Assembly: GCA_025356635.1 (NCBI GenBank)
Contig: JANXRY010000080.1
Coordinates: 62,001 to 126,000 of the forward strand
Length of the DNA: 64,000 nucleotides
From: Gammaproteobacteria bacterium
GTDB lineage: Bacteria; Pseudomonadota; Gammaproteobacteria; Xanthomonadales; Xanthomonadaceae
Direction: 5' to 3'
Shown: positions 36,985 through 47,203 of the stretch, piece after piece
Numbering within the stretch: position 1 is the stretch's first letter
Layout: each line of letters begins with the position of its first letter
Notes under the pieces: generated by a model
Database searches by the model: none
Seen by the model: the letters and a program-made list of their open reading frames with translations, nothing else
Told to the model about the DNA's origin: nothing
Program-made: the position numbers and the translations under genes

Positions 36985-37636
36985 CGTTCTGCTGGCCTTG
37001 TCGATCCTGGCCAGCACGATGTCGGCCCAAGCGTCCTTGAAAGCGGCGCCGCAGCGCTACCTGGCGCTGGGCGATTCCTACACGATCGGCGAAGGCGTGG
37101 CCGAACACGAGCGCTGGCCGGAGCAATGGGCCCGCGCCTTGCGCGCGCATAGCATCGACGTCGCGCCGCCACGGATCATCGCCCACACCGGCTGGACCAC
37201 CGACGAACTGTCCGCGGCGATGAATGCCGCCGAGCCGCTCGGCCAGTGGGACCGGGTCAGCCTGCTGATCGGCGTCAACAACCAGTATCGCGGCCGCGAT
37301 CTCGCCAACTACCGCAAGGAATTCGCCGCCCTGCTCGACCGCGCGATCGCGCTGGCCGGCAGTCATGCCGCACATGTCTGGGTGCTTTCGATCCCGGACT
37401 GGGGCGAAACGCCGTTCGCCCGCGCCTCGGGTCGCGACCGCGCCCAGATCGCCCGCGAGATCGACGCCTACAATGCCGTCAACCACGAGGTGACGAAAGC
37501 GCGCGGCGCGCACTGGATCGACATCACCGACCTTTCCCGCCGCCATGGCGGCAATTCCGGCATGCTCGTGGACGACGGCCTGCACCCGTCCGGCGCCATG
37601 TACTCGCTCTGGGTTGAGCGGATAATGGCCCGATGA
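36968..37636 (+). CDS. SGNH/GDSL hydrolase, secreted
   Basis: YLALGDSYTIGEGV (GDS), GVNNQYRG block, VDDGLHPSGAMY (DxxH). Confidence 0.88.
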   Translation: MRPWPSVLLALSILASTMSAQASLKAAPQRYLALGDSYTIGEGVAEHERWPEQWARALRAHSIDVAPPRIIAHTGWTTDELSAAMNAAEPLGQWDRVSLLIGVNNQYRGRDLANYRKEFAALLDRAIALAGSHAAHVWVLSIPDWGETPFARASGRDRAQIAREIDAYNAVNHEVTKARGAHWIDITDLSRRHGGNSGMLVDDGLHPSGAMYSLWVERIMAR

Positions 37637-38529
37637 AGATAGCGCTCGTCACCGCCATCGCCGCCTTCGCGCTCGACGAGGATCTCGCGCCGCTGCAGCA
37701 GGCCCTGAACCGCGCCGGCATCGAGGCACCGATCCTGGCCTGGGACGACCTGACCGTCTCATGGGCGCGCTTCGACTCCGCCCTTCTGCGCTCGCCCTGG
37801 GATTACAGCGAACGCCTGCCGGAATTCCTGGCCTGGGCCGAACGCACCAGCAAGTTCACGACCTTGCTCAATCCGATCGAGATCGTCCGCCACAACACCG
37901 ACAAGCATTACCTGGCCGAATTGGCCAAGGCCGGCGTGCCGGTGGTGCCGAGCCGCTTCGCCGAACCAAGAGACGATGCATTTGTCGCATTGAGGAATTT
38001 CCTCACCGAATTCCCGGATACCCCCGAGTTCGTGGTCAAGCCGGCGATCGGCGCCGGTTCGCGCGATGCCCAGCGCTACGGCCGCGAACAAGGCGTCGAC
38101 GCCGCCAAACATGTCGCCCGCCTGCTCGACGCTGGCCGCAGCGTCTTGTTGCAGCCTTACCTGAATTCGGTCGACGAAGCCGGCGAGACCGCGCTGATGT
38201 TCTTCGATGGCGTGTTCAGCCACGCCATCCGCAAAGGCCCGCTGCTGCAGAAGGACGAAGGCCCGACCCGCGCCCTGTTTGCGCCGGAGAAGATCAGCGC
38301 GCGCACGCCCGGCGCAGACGAACTGGCCGTTGCCAAGTCCGCCCTCGCCGCTTTGCCGGGCGGGCCGCTGGCCTATGCCCGGGTCGACCTGATCCGCGCT
38401 GCCGACGGTTCGCCGGTGTTGCTCGAACTCGAACTGACCGAGCCTTCGCTGTTCTTCCCCTACGGCGACGGCTCCGCCGACCGCTTCGCCAGCACGCTCG
38501 TGGCCCGACTGGGGCACCAGTTCGGTTAA
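37633..38529 (+). CDS. RimK-like ATP-grasp ligase
   Basis: LLRSPWDYSERLPEFLAWAERT...NPIEIVRHNTDKHYLAELAKAGVPVVPS; FVVKPAIGAGSRDA; YARVDLIRAADGSPVLLELELTEPSLFF. Confidence 0.85.
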   Translation: MKIALVTAIAAFALDEDLAPLQQALNRAGIEAPILAWDDLTVSWARFDSALLRSPWDYSERLPEFLAWAERTSKFTTLLNPIEIVRHNTDKHYLAELAKAGVPVVPSRFAEPRDDAFVALRNFLTEFPDTPEFVVKPAIGAGSRDAQRYGREQGVDAAKHVARLLDAGRSVLLQPYLNSVDEAGETALMFFDGVFSHAIRKGPLLQKDEGPTRALFAPEKISARTPGADELAVAKSALAALPGGPLAYARVDLIRAADGSPVLLELELTEPSLFFPYGDGSADRFASTLVARLGHQFG

Positions 38530-38577
38530 AATACGCAATCACACGGGCTCGCTGCCCCTGCGCAGGAATCGCAAGCA

Positions 38578-39324
38578 ATGAAGATACTGGTCGCCTACAA
38601 GCGGGTGGTGGATTACAACGTCCGCATCCAGGTCAAGCCCGATGGCTCGGGCGTGGTCACCGACGGCGTCAAGTTATCGGCTAATCCCTTCGACGAAATC
38701 GCCCTGGAAGAGGCGCTGCGCTTGCGCGACAAGGGCCTGGCCACCGAAGTCGTGGTCGCGACAATCGGGCCGGCCGATTGCCAGGCGCATTTGCGCAATG
38801 GCCTGGCGATGGGCGCAAACCGCGCAATCCACGTGGTTGCTGACCACGCCGTGCAGCCGCTGACCGCAGCGCGCGCCCTGCTGAAATTGATCGAGAAGGA
38901 ACAGCCGGGCCTGGTGATCCTGGGCAAGCAGGCGATCGACGACGACAGCAACCAGACCGGCCAGATGCTCGCGACCCTGTGGGGCCGTCCGCAGGCGACT
39001 TTCGCCAGCAAGCTTGAATTGAATGGCGACAAGGCGACCGTCACGCGCGAAGTCGACGCCGGCCTGGAAACGCTGGAAGTCGACCTGCCGGCGGTTGTCA
39101 CCACCGACCTGCGCCTGAACGAGCCGCGTTTCATCAAGCTGCCGGACATCATGAAGGCCAAGTCCAAGCCGATGGAAACGATCGCCTTCGCCGATCTCGG
39201 CGTCGAGTCCGGCGACCACCTGAATACGACGAATTACGCGCCGCCGCCGAAACGCAGCAAGGGCGTGATGGTGAAGGACGTGACCGAATTGGTCGCGGCA
39301 CTCAAGGCAAGAGGGCTGGCGTAG
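38578..39324 (+). CDS. etfB: Electron transfer flavoprotein beta subunit
   Basis: MKILVAYKRVVDYNVRIQVKPDGSGV...LGKQAIDDDSNQTGQMLA. Confidence 0.96.
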   Translation: MKILVAYKRVVDYNVRIQVKPDGSGVVTDGVKLSANPFDEIALEEALRLRDKGLATEVVVATIGPADCQAHLRNGLAMGANRAIHVVADHAVQPLTAARALLKLIEKEQPGLVILGKQAIDDDSNQTGQMLATLWGRPQATFASKLELNGDKATVTREVDAGLETLEVDLPAVVTTDLRLNEPRFIKLPDIMKAKSKPMETIAFADLGVESGDHLNTTNYAPPPKRSKGVMVKDVTELVAALKARGLA

Positions 39325-39329
39325 TCAAC

Positions 39330-39431
39330 CCTTCTCCCGCTGGCGGGAGAAGGTGCCGAAGGCGGATGAGGGTGGCAACCGCTGCGTATTAAACACCCTC
39401 ACCCCAACCCTCTCCCGCAAGCGGGAGAGGG
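39330..39431. repeat. Pair of intergenic palindromes between etfB and etfA
   Basis: CCTTCTCCCGCTGGCGGGAGAAGG and CCCTCTCCCGCAAGCGGGAGAGGG flanking GGATGAGGGTGG / CACCCTCACCCCAACC. Confidence 0.85.
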
Positions 39432-39453
39432 AGACAAACAAAGGAACGCTGTG

Positions 39454-40395
39454 ATGTCCAAAGTCCTCATCATCGCCGAGCACCTCAACGGCCACCTCAA
39501 CGATGCCACCGCGCGCTGCGTCACCTGCGCCAAGGCCTTCCACGCCGAAAGCATCGACATCGTCGTGCTGTCGGATGCACCGGACGCGGTCGCCGCCCAG
39601 GCTGCGAAGATCGAAGGCGTGGCGAAAGTGCTGACCATCGCCAACGCCGCCAATGCGCATGCGCTGGCGCAGGTGCTGGCGCCGCAGGTCGCGCAACTCG
39701 CCGCCGATTACACACATGTGCTCGGGCCGAGCACGACTTTCGGCAAGGACCTGATGCCCTGCGTCGCTGCGTTGCTTGGCGTCGCGCAAGTGTCCGACAT
39801 CATGGCGGTCGACGGCGCGCACGCGTTCAAGCGGCCGATCTACGCCGGCAACGCGATCATTTCCGTGACCGCGCCGGAGAACCAGACCGTGGTGGCGACC
39901 GTGCGCACGGCCTCATGGCCGGCAACCGCCAATGGCGGCAACGCCAGCGTCGAAGCGGCCAACGTCAACGCCGCGCTGCCCACGCACACGCGCTTTGTCG
40001 GCCTGCAGCAGGGCAAGTCCGATCGCCCCGACCTGCAGAGCGCCAGCAAGGTCGTCTCCGGCGGTCGCGCGCTCGGTTCGGCGGAAGCGTTCTCGATCAT
40101 CTATTCGCTGGCCGACAAGCTCGGCGCCGGCGTTGGCGCCTCGCGCGCCGCGGTCGACGCCGGCTACGTGCCCAGCGACCTGCAGGTCGGCCAGACCGGC
40201 AAGATCATCGCGCCCGAGTTGTACATCGCCATCGGCATCAGCGGCGCGATCCAGCACCTGACCGGCATCAAGGACGCGGGCACGATCGTGGCGATCAACA
40301 AGGACAGCGACGCGCCGATCTTCGAGATCGCCGACTTCGGCCTAGTCGGCGACCTGTTCCAGATCGTCCCGGAACTGGAAAAAGCGCTGGGCTAG
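39454..40395 (+). CDS. etfA: Electron transfer flavoprotein alpha subunit
   Basis: [40 protein letters not shown]. Confidence 0.96.
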   Translation: MSKVLIIAEHLNGHLNDATARCVTCAKAFHAESIDIVVLSDAPDAVAAQAAKIEGVAKVLTIANAANAHALAQVLAPQVAQLAADYTHVLGPSTTFGKDLMPCVAALLGVAQVSDIMAVDGAHAFKRPIYAGNAIISVTAPENQTVVATVRTASWPATANGGNASVEAANVNAALPTHTRFVGLQQGKSDRPDLQSASKVVSGGRALGSAEAFSIIYSLADKLGAGVGASRAAVDAGYVPSDLQVGQTGKIIAPELYIAIGISGAIQHLTGIKDAGTIVAINKDSDAPIFEIADFGLVGDLFQIVPELEKALG

Positions 40396-40410
40396 CACGG
40401 CATCGCAACG

Positions 40411-40476
40411 AAGGAGCGGCGTAAGCCGCGACCAAGAGGTACCGAAGGGCTCTGTGTCGCGGCTTACGCCGCTCCT
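40411..40476. repeat. REPIN-like element, stem variant
   Basis: AGGAGCGGCGTAAGCCGCGACC ... GTCGCGGCTTACGCCGCTCCT. Confidence 0.88.
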
Positions 40477-40480
40477 GACG

Positions 40481-41110
40481 TCACGCCCGAATCGGCACAC
40501 CGGTCTTCGCGCGTAATTCTTCCTCGGTGACTCCGGGCGCGAGTTCGACCAGCAGCAATCCGTCGGCCGTCACGTCCAGCACGGCCAAGTCGGTGATGAT
40601 CCGGTCGACCACGCCGACACCGGTGAGCGGCAAGGTGCATTTCGCCAGGATCTTGTGCTCGTCGCCCTTGGCCACGTGTTCCATCAGCACGACCACGCGC
40701 TGCACGCCGGCGACCAGGTCCATCGCGCCGCCCATGCCCTTGACCATCTTGCCGGGCACCATCCAGTTGGCGAGGTCGCCGCGGTCGGTGACCTGCATGG
40801 CGCCGAGGATGGCCAGGTCGATGTGGCCGCCGCGGATCATCGCGAAGGAATCGTGGCTGCCGAAATAACTGGCGCCTGGCCGCGCGGTCACCGTTTGCTT
40901 GCCGGCGTTGATCAGGTCCGCGTCGACTTCGGAATCAAGCGGGAACGGGCCGATGCCGAGCAGGCCGTTCTCCGATTGCAACCAGACATCCATGCCTTCG
41001 GGAATATGGTTGGCGACCAGGGTCGGCAGGCCGATGCCGAGGTTCACGTAGGCGCCATCGCGCAGTTCCTGCGCGGCGCGCTGGGCCATTTCGTCGCGGG
41101 TCCAGGCCAT
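40481..41110 (-). CDS. 3-oxoacid CoA-transferase subunit B
   Basis: [37 protein letters not shown]. Confidence 0.93.
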   Translation of the reverse strand: MAWTRDEMAQRAAQELRDGAYVNLGIGLPTLVANHIPEGMDVWLQSENGLLGIGPFPLDSEVDADLINAGKQTVTARPGASYFGSHDSFAMIRGGHIDLAILGAMQVTDRGDLANWMVPGKMVKGMGGAMDLVAGVQRVVVLMEHVAKGDEHKILAKCTLPLTGVGVVDRIITDLAVLDVTADGLLLVELAPGVTEEELRAKTGVPIRA

Positions 41111-41841
41111 TACTTCGCTCCTCGCACGGTGCGCTGCTCGATGCGTTTTTCCGGATTCGGGTTGTGTACGATCCGGTCCACGTAGATGCCCGGCAGGTGT
41201 ACCTGGTCGGGATCGATGGCGCCGATTTCGACAATTTGCTCGACCTCAACCACGCAAACTTTTCCCGCCATCGCCACCGCCGGGTTGAAATTGCGCGCGG
41301 TCTTGCGGAACACCAGGTTGCCGGCGCTGTCGGCCTTCCAGGCCTTCACCAGCGAGACGTCGGCCTTGAGCGCGGTCTCGAGTACGTAGTGGTGGCCGTC
41401 GAATTCGCGCGTCTCCTTGCCCTCGGCGACGATGGTTCCAAAGCCGGTGCGGGTAAAAAAGGCCGGGATGCCGGCGCCGCCGGCGCGCAGGCGTTCGGCC
41501 AGCGTGCCCTGCGGATTGAATTCCAGTTCGAGCTCGCCAGCCAGGTACTGGCGTTCGAATTCCTTGTTCTCGCCGACGTAGGAAGAAATCATCTTCTTGA
41601 TCTGGCGCGTACTGAGCAGCTGGCCGAGGCCGAAGCCGTCGACGCCAGCGTTGTTGGAGATCACCGTCAGGCCCTTGGCGCCGGAATCGCGCAGTGCGGC
41701 GATCAGTGCCTCGGGAATGCCGCACAAGCCGAAGCCGCCAACCGCGAGCGTCTGGCCGTCACGGAGCAGGTCGCGCAGGGCGGTATCGGCATCGGGGAAG
41801 CGTTTGTCGCGGACGCGGGCTGCAGGGGCGGTGGCCGTCAT
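41110..41841 (-). CDS. 3-oxoacid CoA-transferase subunit A
   Basis: [36 protein letters not shown]. Confidence 0.93.
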   Translation of the reverse strand: MTATAPAARVRDKRFPDADTALRDLLRDGQTLAVGGFGLCGIPEALIAALRDSGAKGLTVISNNAGVDGFGLGQLLSTRQIKKMISSYVGENKEFERQYLAGELELEFNPQGTLAERLRAGGAGIPAFFTRTGFGTIVAEGKETREFDGHHYVLETALKADVSLVKAWKADSAGNLVFRKTARNFNPAVAMAGKVCVVEVEQIVEIGAIDPDQVHLPGIYVDRIVHNPNPEKRIEQRTVRGAK

Positions 41842-41877
41842 GGCGGTGACCTCTCGTTCGGTGGGCCATTTTACCCG

Positions 41878-42312
41878 TCATCGGAACACGAACTGCCGGG
41901 CGGCGAAGAAATTCACCAACATCCCGGCCACTGAGCCGACGGCGACCGCCAGAATCGGCCAGACCCGGACGATCTCGAACGCGTGATAGCAGGCGAACGA
42001 GGCGCCGAGGTTGACTACGCCACCGACCAGCATGGCCAGCACATAGCGCAGCCATTGCTTGAAGCGGCTTGCGCCTTCGCGCGACGGGAAGCTGTGTCGG
42101 CGATTGAGCGCCCAGGTGAAGCTGACCGCGGTCAGGAACGAGATGACGCGGCCAAGATGAAAACCAGTGCCCGCGTCCATCGCCAGCCACAACACGCCGG
42201 CATCGACCACAAAGCCGAAGGCACCGATGACGGCAAAGCGAATAAATTGGCCCGCCAGAGGTCGCGACACTGTCCTGTCCTGTCCTGGCTCCGGCTCGGC
42301 GCGCGCTTTCAT
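41878..42312 (-). CDS. GtrA family membrane protein
   Basis: FIRFAVIGAFGFVVDAGVLWLAM ... FTWALNRRHSF ... VNFFAARQFVF. Confidence 0.87.
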   Translation of the reverse strand: MKARAEPEPGQDRTVSRPLAGQFIRFAVIGAFGFVVDAGVLWLAMDAGTGFHLGRVISFLTAVSFTWALNRRHSFPSREGASRFKQWLRYVLAMLVGGVVNLGASFACYHAFEIVRVWPILAVAVGSVAGMLVNFFAARQFVFR

Positions 42313-43037
42313 CCGGGCTTCCGCTCCACCGAGATGATTTCGCCGTGCACGAGCCTGACGATCACGTTGCACAGACTGTGCACAGTCTCTTCGTTGTGCG
42401 AGGCCAGCACGAGAATACTGGCGGCATCGACCAGTTGGCGCAATCGCGCCTCGGCAAGGACGAGGAATTCGGCATCGCCCACGCTCAACCATTCGTCCAT
42501 CACCAGGATCTCGGCGGGGACGCTGGTGACGATGGAAAAAATCAAGCGCATCAGCATGCCGCTGGAGTAGGTCCGGGCCGGCATCTGCAAGAAATCGCCG
42601 AGCCCGGAAAACTCGCCGATGGCCGGCGTCAATGCCTGGATTTCATCAAAGCCAAGGCCGAACATCAAACCGCAGAGCATGATGTTTTCAGAACCGGTCG
42701 CCTCCAGATCCAGGCCTGGTCCAAGGTTGATGAAGCTGGAAACCTTGCCCTGGACCCGGATCTCGCCCGAAGTTGGTTCGTAGATTCCGGCGAGCAATCT
42801 CAACAGACAGGTTTTGCCGGCACCGTTGTGGCCCATCAATCCGACCCGATCGCCAGAACGGATATCGAGGTTGATGCCTTTCAACGCCTGGACCACGGTC
42901 ACATTCTTGCTCGCGGAAGCGATCCGGCCGCCTGTGGCCGATGCCATCACCGTGCCCTTGAACGAACGGTTGATGGTTCCGTAGATCGGAAGATCGAGAC
43001 TGCAATCGCGAAGGCGGATGGACGGCGCCATGGTCAT
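42309..43037 (-). CDS. Polysaccharide ABC transporter ATP-binding protein (Wzt/TagH-like)
   Basis: GHNGAGKTCLLRLLAGIYEPTSGEI; ILVMDEWLSVGDAEF; no long C-terminal glycan-binding extension. Confidence 0.92.
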   Translation of the reverse strand: MTMAPSIRLRDCSLDLPIYGTINRSFKGTVMASATGGRIASASKNVTVVQALKGINLDIRSGDRVGLMGHNGAGKTCLLRLLAGIYEPTSGEIRVQGKVSSFINLGPGLDLEATGSENIMLCGLMFGLGFDEIQALTPAIGEFSGLGDFLQMPARTYSSGMLMRLIFSIVTSVPAEILVMDEWLSVGDAEFLVLAEARLRQLVDAASILVLASHNEETVHSLCNVIVRLVHGEIISVERKPG

Positions 43038-43852
43038 ACCCAGAAAGCCAGTCGACGCCGGTAGCGGACGAAGAAGATGGCAGCGGCAAGATAGAGGATC
43101 ACCAGCAACACCGCGATCTTGAGGTAGAGGGCCATGGGCGGTATGCCCTCGACGATCGGGCGGCGGATACTTTCGAGCAGGAGGTGGAACGGATTGTAGT
43201 CGGCGAAATAGGAACGTTCCTTGAGCAATTCCGCCTTCCAGAATATTGGCGTCATGAAGAACGCCAACTGGACCACGCTGGCGATGATCTGCTGCAGGTC
43301 GCGGAAGCGCGCACTCAGGGTTCCTAGCAGGAATGCCGTCGGCAACGCCGCCAGCATGACCAATGCGACGCCCGGGATCGCTACCAGCCATCGCCACTCG
43401 GGGCGGATGCCCAGATACAGCATGAACGGAACGAAGGCCAGCAAGTTATGCGCGAAGATGATCAGGTTGCGTTGCAACACCCGCAGGATATGCACCGTGT
43501 AGGGAAGCTTGACCGTACGGACGAGCTGTTCGGCCGCGACGAAGGCACTCGCGCCATCGAGGATGACGCCAGAGATCAGGCCCCAGGTAATGATACCCAT
43601 CGCCAGGTAGGGAATGAATTGTTCGGAGCCGATGCCGAGCAGGTGGCCATAGAGCGGCCCGATCGCAAGAATGAAGATGACCATGGTGATGGTGATCCAG
43701 AACGGCCCCAGCACCGAACGCCGATAGCGCTGCCTGATGTCGATGCGCGCAAGCGTCGTCCAGACCCGATGCGCCATGACGCCTTCGACCAGGTCGTTCC
43801 AGGCCAGTCGCCATTGCGGTATTGCTTGCCAGGGCGCTTCGGAGTTTTTCAT
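43034..43852 (-). CDS. Polysaccharide ABC transporter permease (Wzm-like)
   Basis: RIDIRQRYRRSVLGPFWITITM; TM pattern of ABC-2 polysaccharide exporters. Confidence 0.92.
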   Translation of the reverse strand: MKNSEAPWQAIPQWRLAWNDLVEGVMAHRVWTTLARIDIRQRYRRSVLGPFWITITMVIFILAIGPLYGHLLGIGSEQFIPYLAMGIITWGLISGVILDGASAFVAAEQLVRTVKLPYTVHILRVLQRNLIIFAHNLLAFVPFMLYLGIRPEWRWLVAIPGVALVMLAALPTAFLLGTLSARFRDLQQIIASVVQLAFFMTPIFWKAELLKERSYFADYNPFHLLLESIRRPIVEGIPPMALYLKIAVLLVILYLAAAIFFVRYRRRLAFWV

Positions 43853-46800
43853 TCGCCAACCGCCAGCCCGAACTTCCGCCGCAGGCGTTCGGCATAGCGG
43901 CCGGCACTGGCCAATGCCTCCGGATCAAGCGGATACAACTTCGCAGCCAGCCGTTGGGCGTTGAGCACTTCCCGGAAATGCTCGCTGGCATCCAGCGCCG
44001 ATACCGCGCTGGCCGCGTGCCGACGATGCAGGTTGCCCGGGGCCGGGTCGTAGAAAATCCGGCCGTGCTGCAGCAACCTCAGGTAGACGACCCAGTCGCC
44101 GGCGATACGATACGAAGCGATTTCCTCGATATTCGCGCGCAATACCGCCAATAGTGCGTCGCGCCGGAACACAGCCGCACTCACGTTCGGAATGGTGTTC
44201 TTGACGCTTAGACCGGCCGTCACTTCCCCGGCGCCGGACGCGACGTAGGACGAGCACCAGCGCTGCCTGGAAAGATCATCCGTCCATTGTTTGTAGTCGT
44301 TGGCCATTACGCGGCCGCGCTCATCGATCGGGGTGGACTGGCAGTATCCGATCACGATCGAGGGATCGTCCTGCATGACCGACACGATGTGCATGAGGAA
44401 ATCCGGCTTGGCCAGGTCGTCGGCTTCGGCAATCCAGACATAGTCGCCACGGGCCAGCTCCACGCCGCGCAGCCATTGCCGGAACAGCGAGCCGCTATTG
44501 GTCTCGTTGACGATAATCCGCGGCTCCGGATTCAACAACGGCCGCAACGCCTGCAATCGTTCGCGACTATCGTCGCTGGAAGCGTCGTCGAGGACGATGA
44601 TTTCATAAGCAGGAAGGCTCTGCGCCGCGATCGATTGCAGGCGCTCTTCCAGGTAGCGCGCGTAGTTGTAGTTCGGCACTACCACCGACACCCGCGGCAA
44701 CGCGCAGCCGCCCAGATTCAACAAATCGATGACATAGCTGCGGAAAGAAAACTCCGAATCCACCATCTCGCAACCGCTCCTGCCCAGCTCGGCGCGCCTG
44801 ATGTCGTCGCCCAGCAGCCCGCTGATTGCAGCGGCATAGGCGGCAACATCGAATGCCGGTACCGTGACGCCACCGCCGCGGGCAAGCAGGTCGGCGCCGC
44901 CACCCGTGCCGGCGAAGGCCACGACTGGCGTGCCGACCGACAGGCTTTCCAGCACCACCGACGGGAACGGATCTTCGCGCGACGCCAGTGCATAGAGATC
45001 GGCGCCTGCGTAGTAATCGGCGGTGGCGAAATCGTGGCCGACGAAATGGAAACGCGACTGCATGCCCGCCCTGGCAATGGCCGCAATGGCTTGTTCAAGA
45101 TCCGCAAGGTGCTGGTTTCCGACCCAGACCAGATGCAGGCGAGAATCGCCCTTTGCCGCAAGCAAGCAAGCCTCGACCAGAAGATCCAGGCCCTTGCGAT
45201 GATCGGCATAACCGACGGCCAGGACGATTCTCGCGTCGAACTCGATCGCCAATTTATTTCGCAGAAGGCGGCGCGCATTGGCCTTGTCGACGATCCCGCG
45301 GTACTTGCTGCGGATATACAGGCCCTGCGGCAACTTCTGAACCTTCGAACCAAGCTGGCCGGGCAAGAGGAATTGTTCGAGACCTTGCCGCACCCCGTCC
45401 GTGGGAACGACCACGCAGTCGGAGCCTTCCACCAGATCAACCACTGCCCGCTCGAGCCGATACTGCCTGATCACGCCCGGAAGTTCGTGGATCAGCGTTA
45501 CCACGCGCAACCCGGCATTCTTGAACGGGCGGACCACGCGGCCAGCAACCGTGGTATTCGCCAGCACCATGCCAACACCCTCGGCGCACAATTGTATTGC
45601 CAATGCCTGGATTGATGCTTCGGACGCGTCGAACAACGTATGGATCTTGGCTATTGCGGAAAATTCCGGCAGCAGGCTACCGGGTCCGAGCATCAGTACT
45701 TCAACCTCGAGTCGCAGTTCGCTGGTCATCTCGCGCAACAAATGCAAAGCAAGGTACTGGGCGCCATGCGGATGCGCGTCATGCACGACCAACAGGATTT
45801 TTCCCGGTGACGACGCACGGGTCAGCGCGGTCCGGGTCGCCTGCAGGTAGGCATAGCCGTATTTCCGGTCAGGTTCGAGATGCGCGCCTTCCGCCCATTC
45901 GTTCCAGGCATTGATAAAGACGATGGACTCACCGGCCACCGGATGGGTCTTGGCATAGCCCACTGCACTTGCCAGCCAGCCGCGATAAGACTCGGGCGTG
46001 GAATTGGCGAAGGTATAGCCTTGCCCTGGTTTGCGGGCTTCGTTGTCCCAGCCCGGAAACACGCCGCGGAACAACGGGTAGTCCGGCTTTGGCCAGTTCT
46101 TGGCACGCTGCACCAGGGACGGATAGTCGATCACGTAACCACGGTAATCCGGGTTGATGATCTCGAGCCGGTAATTGATCGAGGGCATTCCTTCGGCAAG
46201 CTTGTGCGGAGGAAACTCTACTGCCGCGTCGAAGCCGCACTCGCGTGGATCGAGCAGATCGAACTGCACCATCGCCAGGAAGATTTCTCCCAACCCCTGT
46301 TCACGACAATAGCGGCGCCAGTGCTCCAGAGTTCGCCGGCAATCAGGCAGCAACGAAGGCCGGTAAACCACCAGCAAGGGCCGGCCGTCGATGCGGATAT
46401 AGCGGTGATCGCGCAGATAGGGCAGCAGGTCGCGGATGAATGCTTCGTCGTTGTCGTCGCCGTAGACTTGGCCCATGAGGACGTCATCGTCCTTTCCGTC
46501 CCAGCGCCGGGTCCAGTTTTCGTTCGCCCAGCACAAGCAAAATGGAAAGTCGATGCTGGCGTCGGCCAAGTACTGGTCCAGCGGACGTTCCAGCAAGCGC
46601 TGGCCACTGAACCAGTAGTGATGGAAACAAAATCCATGCAGGCCATGCAGCTTGGCCAGTTCCACCTGGCGGTGCATCACTTCGATCAGCCGCAAGTCGT
46701 AGAAACCCAGTTCGCCGGGTAGCTGCGGTTGGTAGTGCCCGATGAATTGCGGTACTGCCTTGCTGACATTGGTCCATTCGGTGAAACCACGGCCCCACCA

Positions 46801-47151
46801 GCGATCATTTTCTGCGATCGGGTAAAACTGCGGCAAGTAGAAGGCGATGGCTTTCGCTGCCAGCGGCGCCTCAGGAACTGTTTCGGCACGCAACGGCAGG
46901 TAATGCACACCCATGTAGGCGCTGTTACCGGCCAGCATTTCCCGAACATATCGGTCCAGTACTGGTTCGTTGACGGGATCCTTGCGCGCAGCCAGCGGCA
47001 ACGCGCCGCCGCCAAAAGCCTGCCAGCGCCGATAGGCATCGGTTCGCCGCAGCAGCCAGCCAAGTTTCCGGAATAACCAATCCTTCAGGCGCAGCCGGAA
47101 CGCCCATCCGAACGGCAGCCTGGTGTACAGCCCGCGCAGAATAGTTGCCAT
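43849..47151 (-). CDS. Multidomain glycosyltransferase: WbsX-like + GT4-like + GT2
   Basis: FYLPQFYPIAENDRWWGRGFTEWTNVSKAVPQF (WbsX); LAVGYADHRKGLDLLVEA..PFPSVVLESLSVGTPVVAF (GT4); VSVVVPNYNYARYLEERLQSIAAQS..EADDLAKPDFL (GT2). Confidence 0.9.
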   Translation of the reverse strand: MATILRGLYTRLPFGWAFRLRLKDWLFRKLGWLLRRTDAYRRWQAFGGGALPLAARKDPVNEPVLDRYVREMLAGNSAYMGVHYLPLRAETVPEAPLAAKAIAFYLPQFYPIAENDRWWGRGFTEWTNVSKAVPQFIGHYQPQLPGELGFYDLRLIEVMHRQVELAKLHGLHGFCFHHYWFSGQRLLERPLDQYLADASIDFPFCLCWANENWTRRWDGKDDDVLMGQVYGDDNDEAFIRDLLPYLRDHRYIRIDGRPLLVVYRPSLLPDCRRTLEHWRRYCREQGLGEIFLAMVQFDLLDPRECGFDAAVEFPPHKLAEGMPSINYRLEIINPDYRGYVIDYPSLVQRAKNWPKPDYPLFRGVFPGWDNEARKPGQGYTFANSTPESYRGWLASAVGYAKTHPVAGESIVFINAWNEWAEGAHLEPDRKYGYAYLQATRTALTRASSPGKILLVVHDAHPHGAQYLALHLLREMTSELRLEVEVLMLGPGSLLPEFSAIAKIHTLFDASEASIQALAIQLCAEGVGMVLANTTVAGRVVRPFKNAGLRVVTLIHELPGVIRQYRLERAVVDLVEGSDCVVVPTDGVRQGLEQFLLPGQLGSKVQKLPQGLYIRSKYRGIVDKANARRLLRNKLAIEFDARIVLAVGYADHRKGLDLLVEACLLAAKGDSRLHLVWVGNQHLADLEQAIAAIARAGMQSRFHFVGHDFATADYYAGADLYALASREDPFPSVVLESLSVGTPVVAFAGTGGGADLLARGGGVTVPAFDVAAYAAAISGLLGDDIRRAELGRSGCEMVDSEFSFRSYVIDLLNLGGCALPRVSVVVPNYNYARYLEERLQSIAAQSLPAYEIIVLDDASSDDSRERLQALRPLLNPEPRIIVNETNSGSLFRQWLRGVELARGDYVWIAEADDLAKPDFLMHIVSVMQDDPSIVIGYCQSTPIDERGRVMANDYKQWTDDLSRQRWCSSYVASGAGEVTAGLSVKNTIPNVSAAVFRRDALLAVLRANIEEIASYRIAGDWVVYLRLLQHGRIFYDPAPGNLHRRHAASAVSALDASEHFREVLNAQRLAAKLYPLDPEALASAGRYAERLRRKFGLAVGE

Positions 47152-47203
47152 CGGCCCGCGCGACACGCCGTTCACGCGCCAGGTTGAGTGAGAACCATCG
47201 AAC

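Noticed and set aside
44287-45615. 442-aa plus-strand ORF opposite the large glycosyltransferase
   Set aside because: Antisense shadow ORF without domain features.
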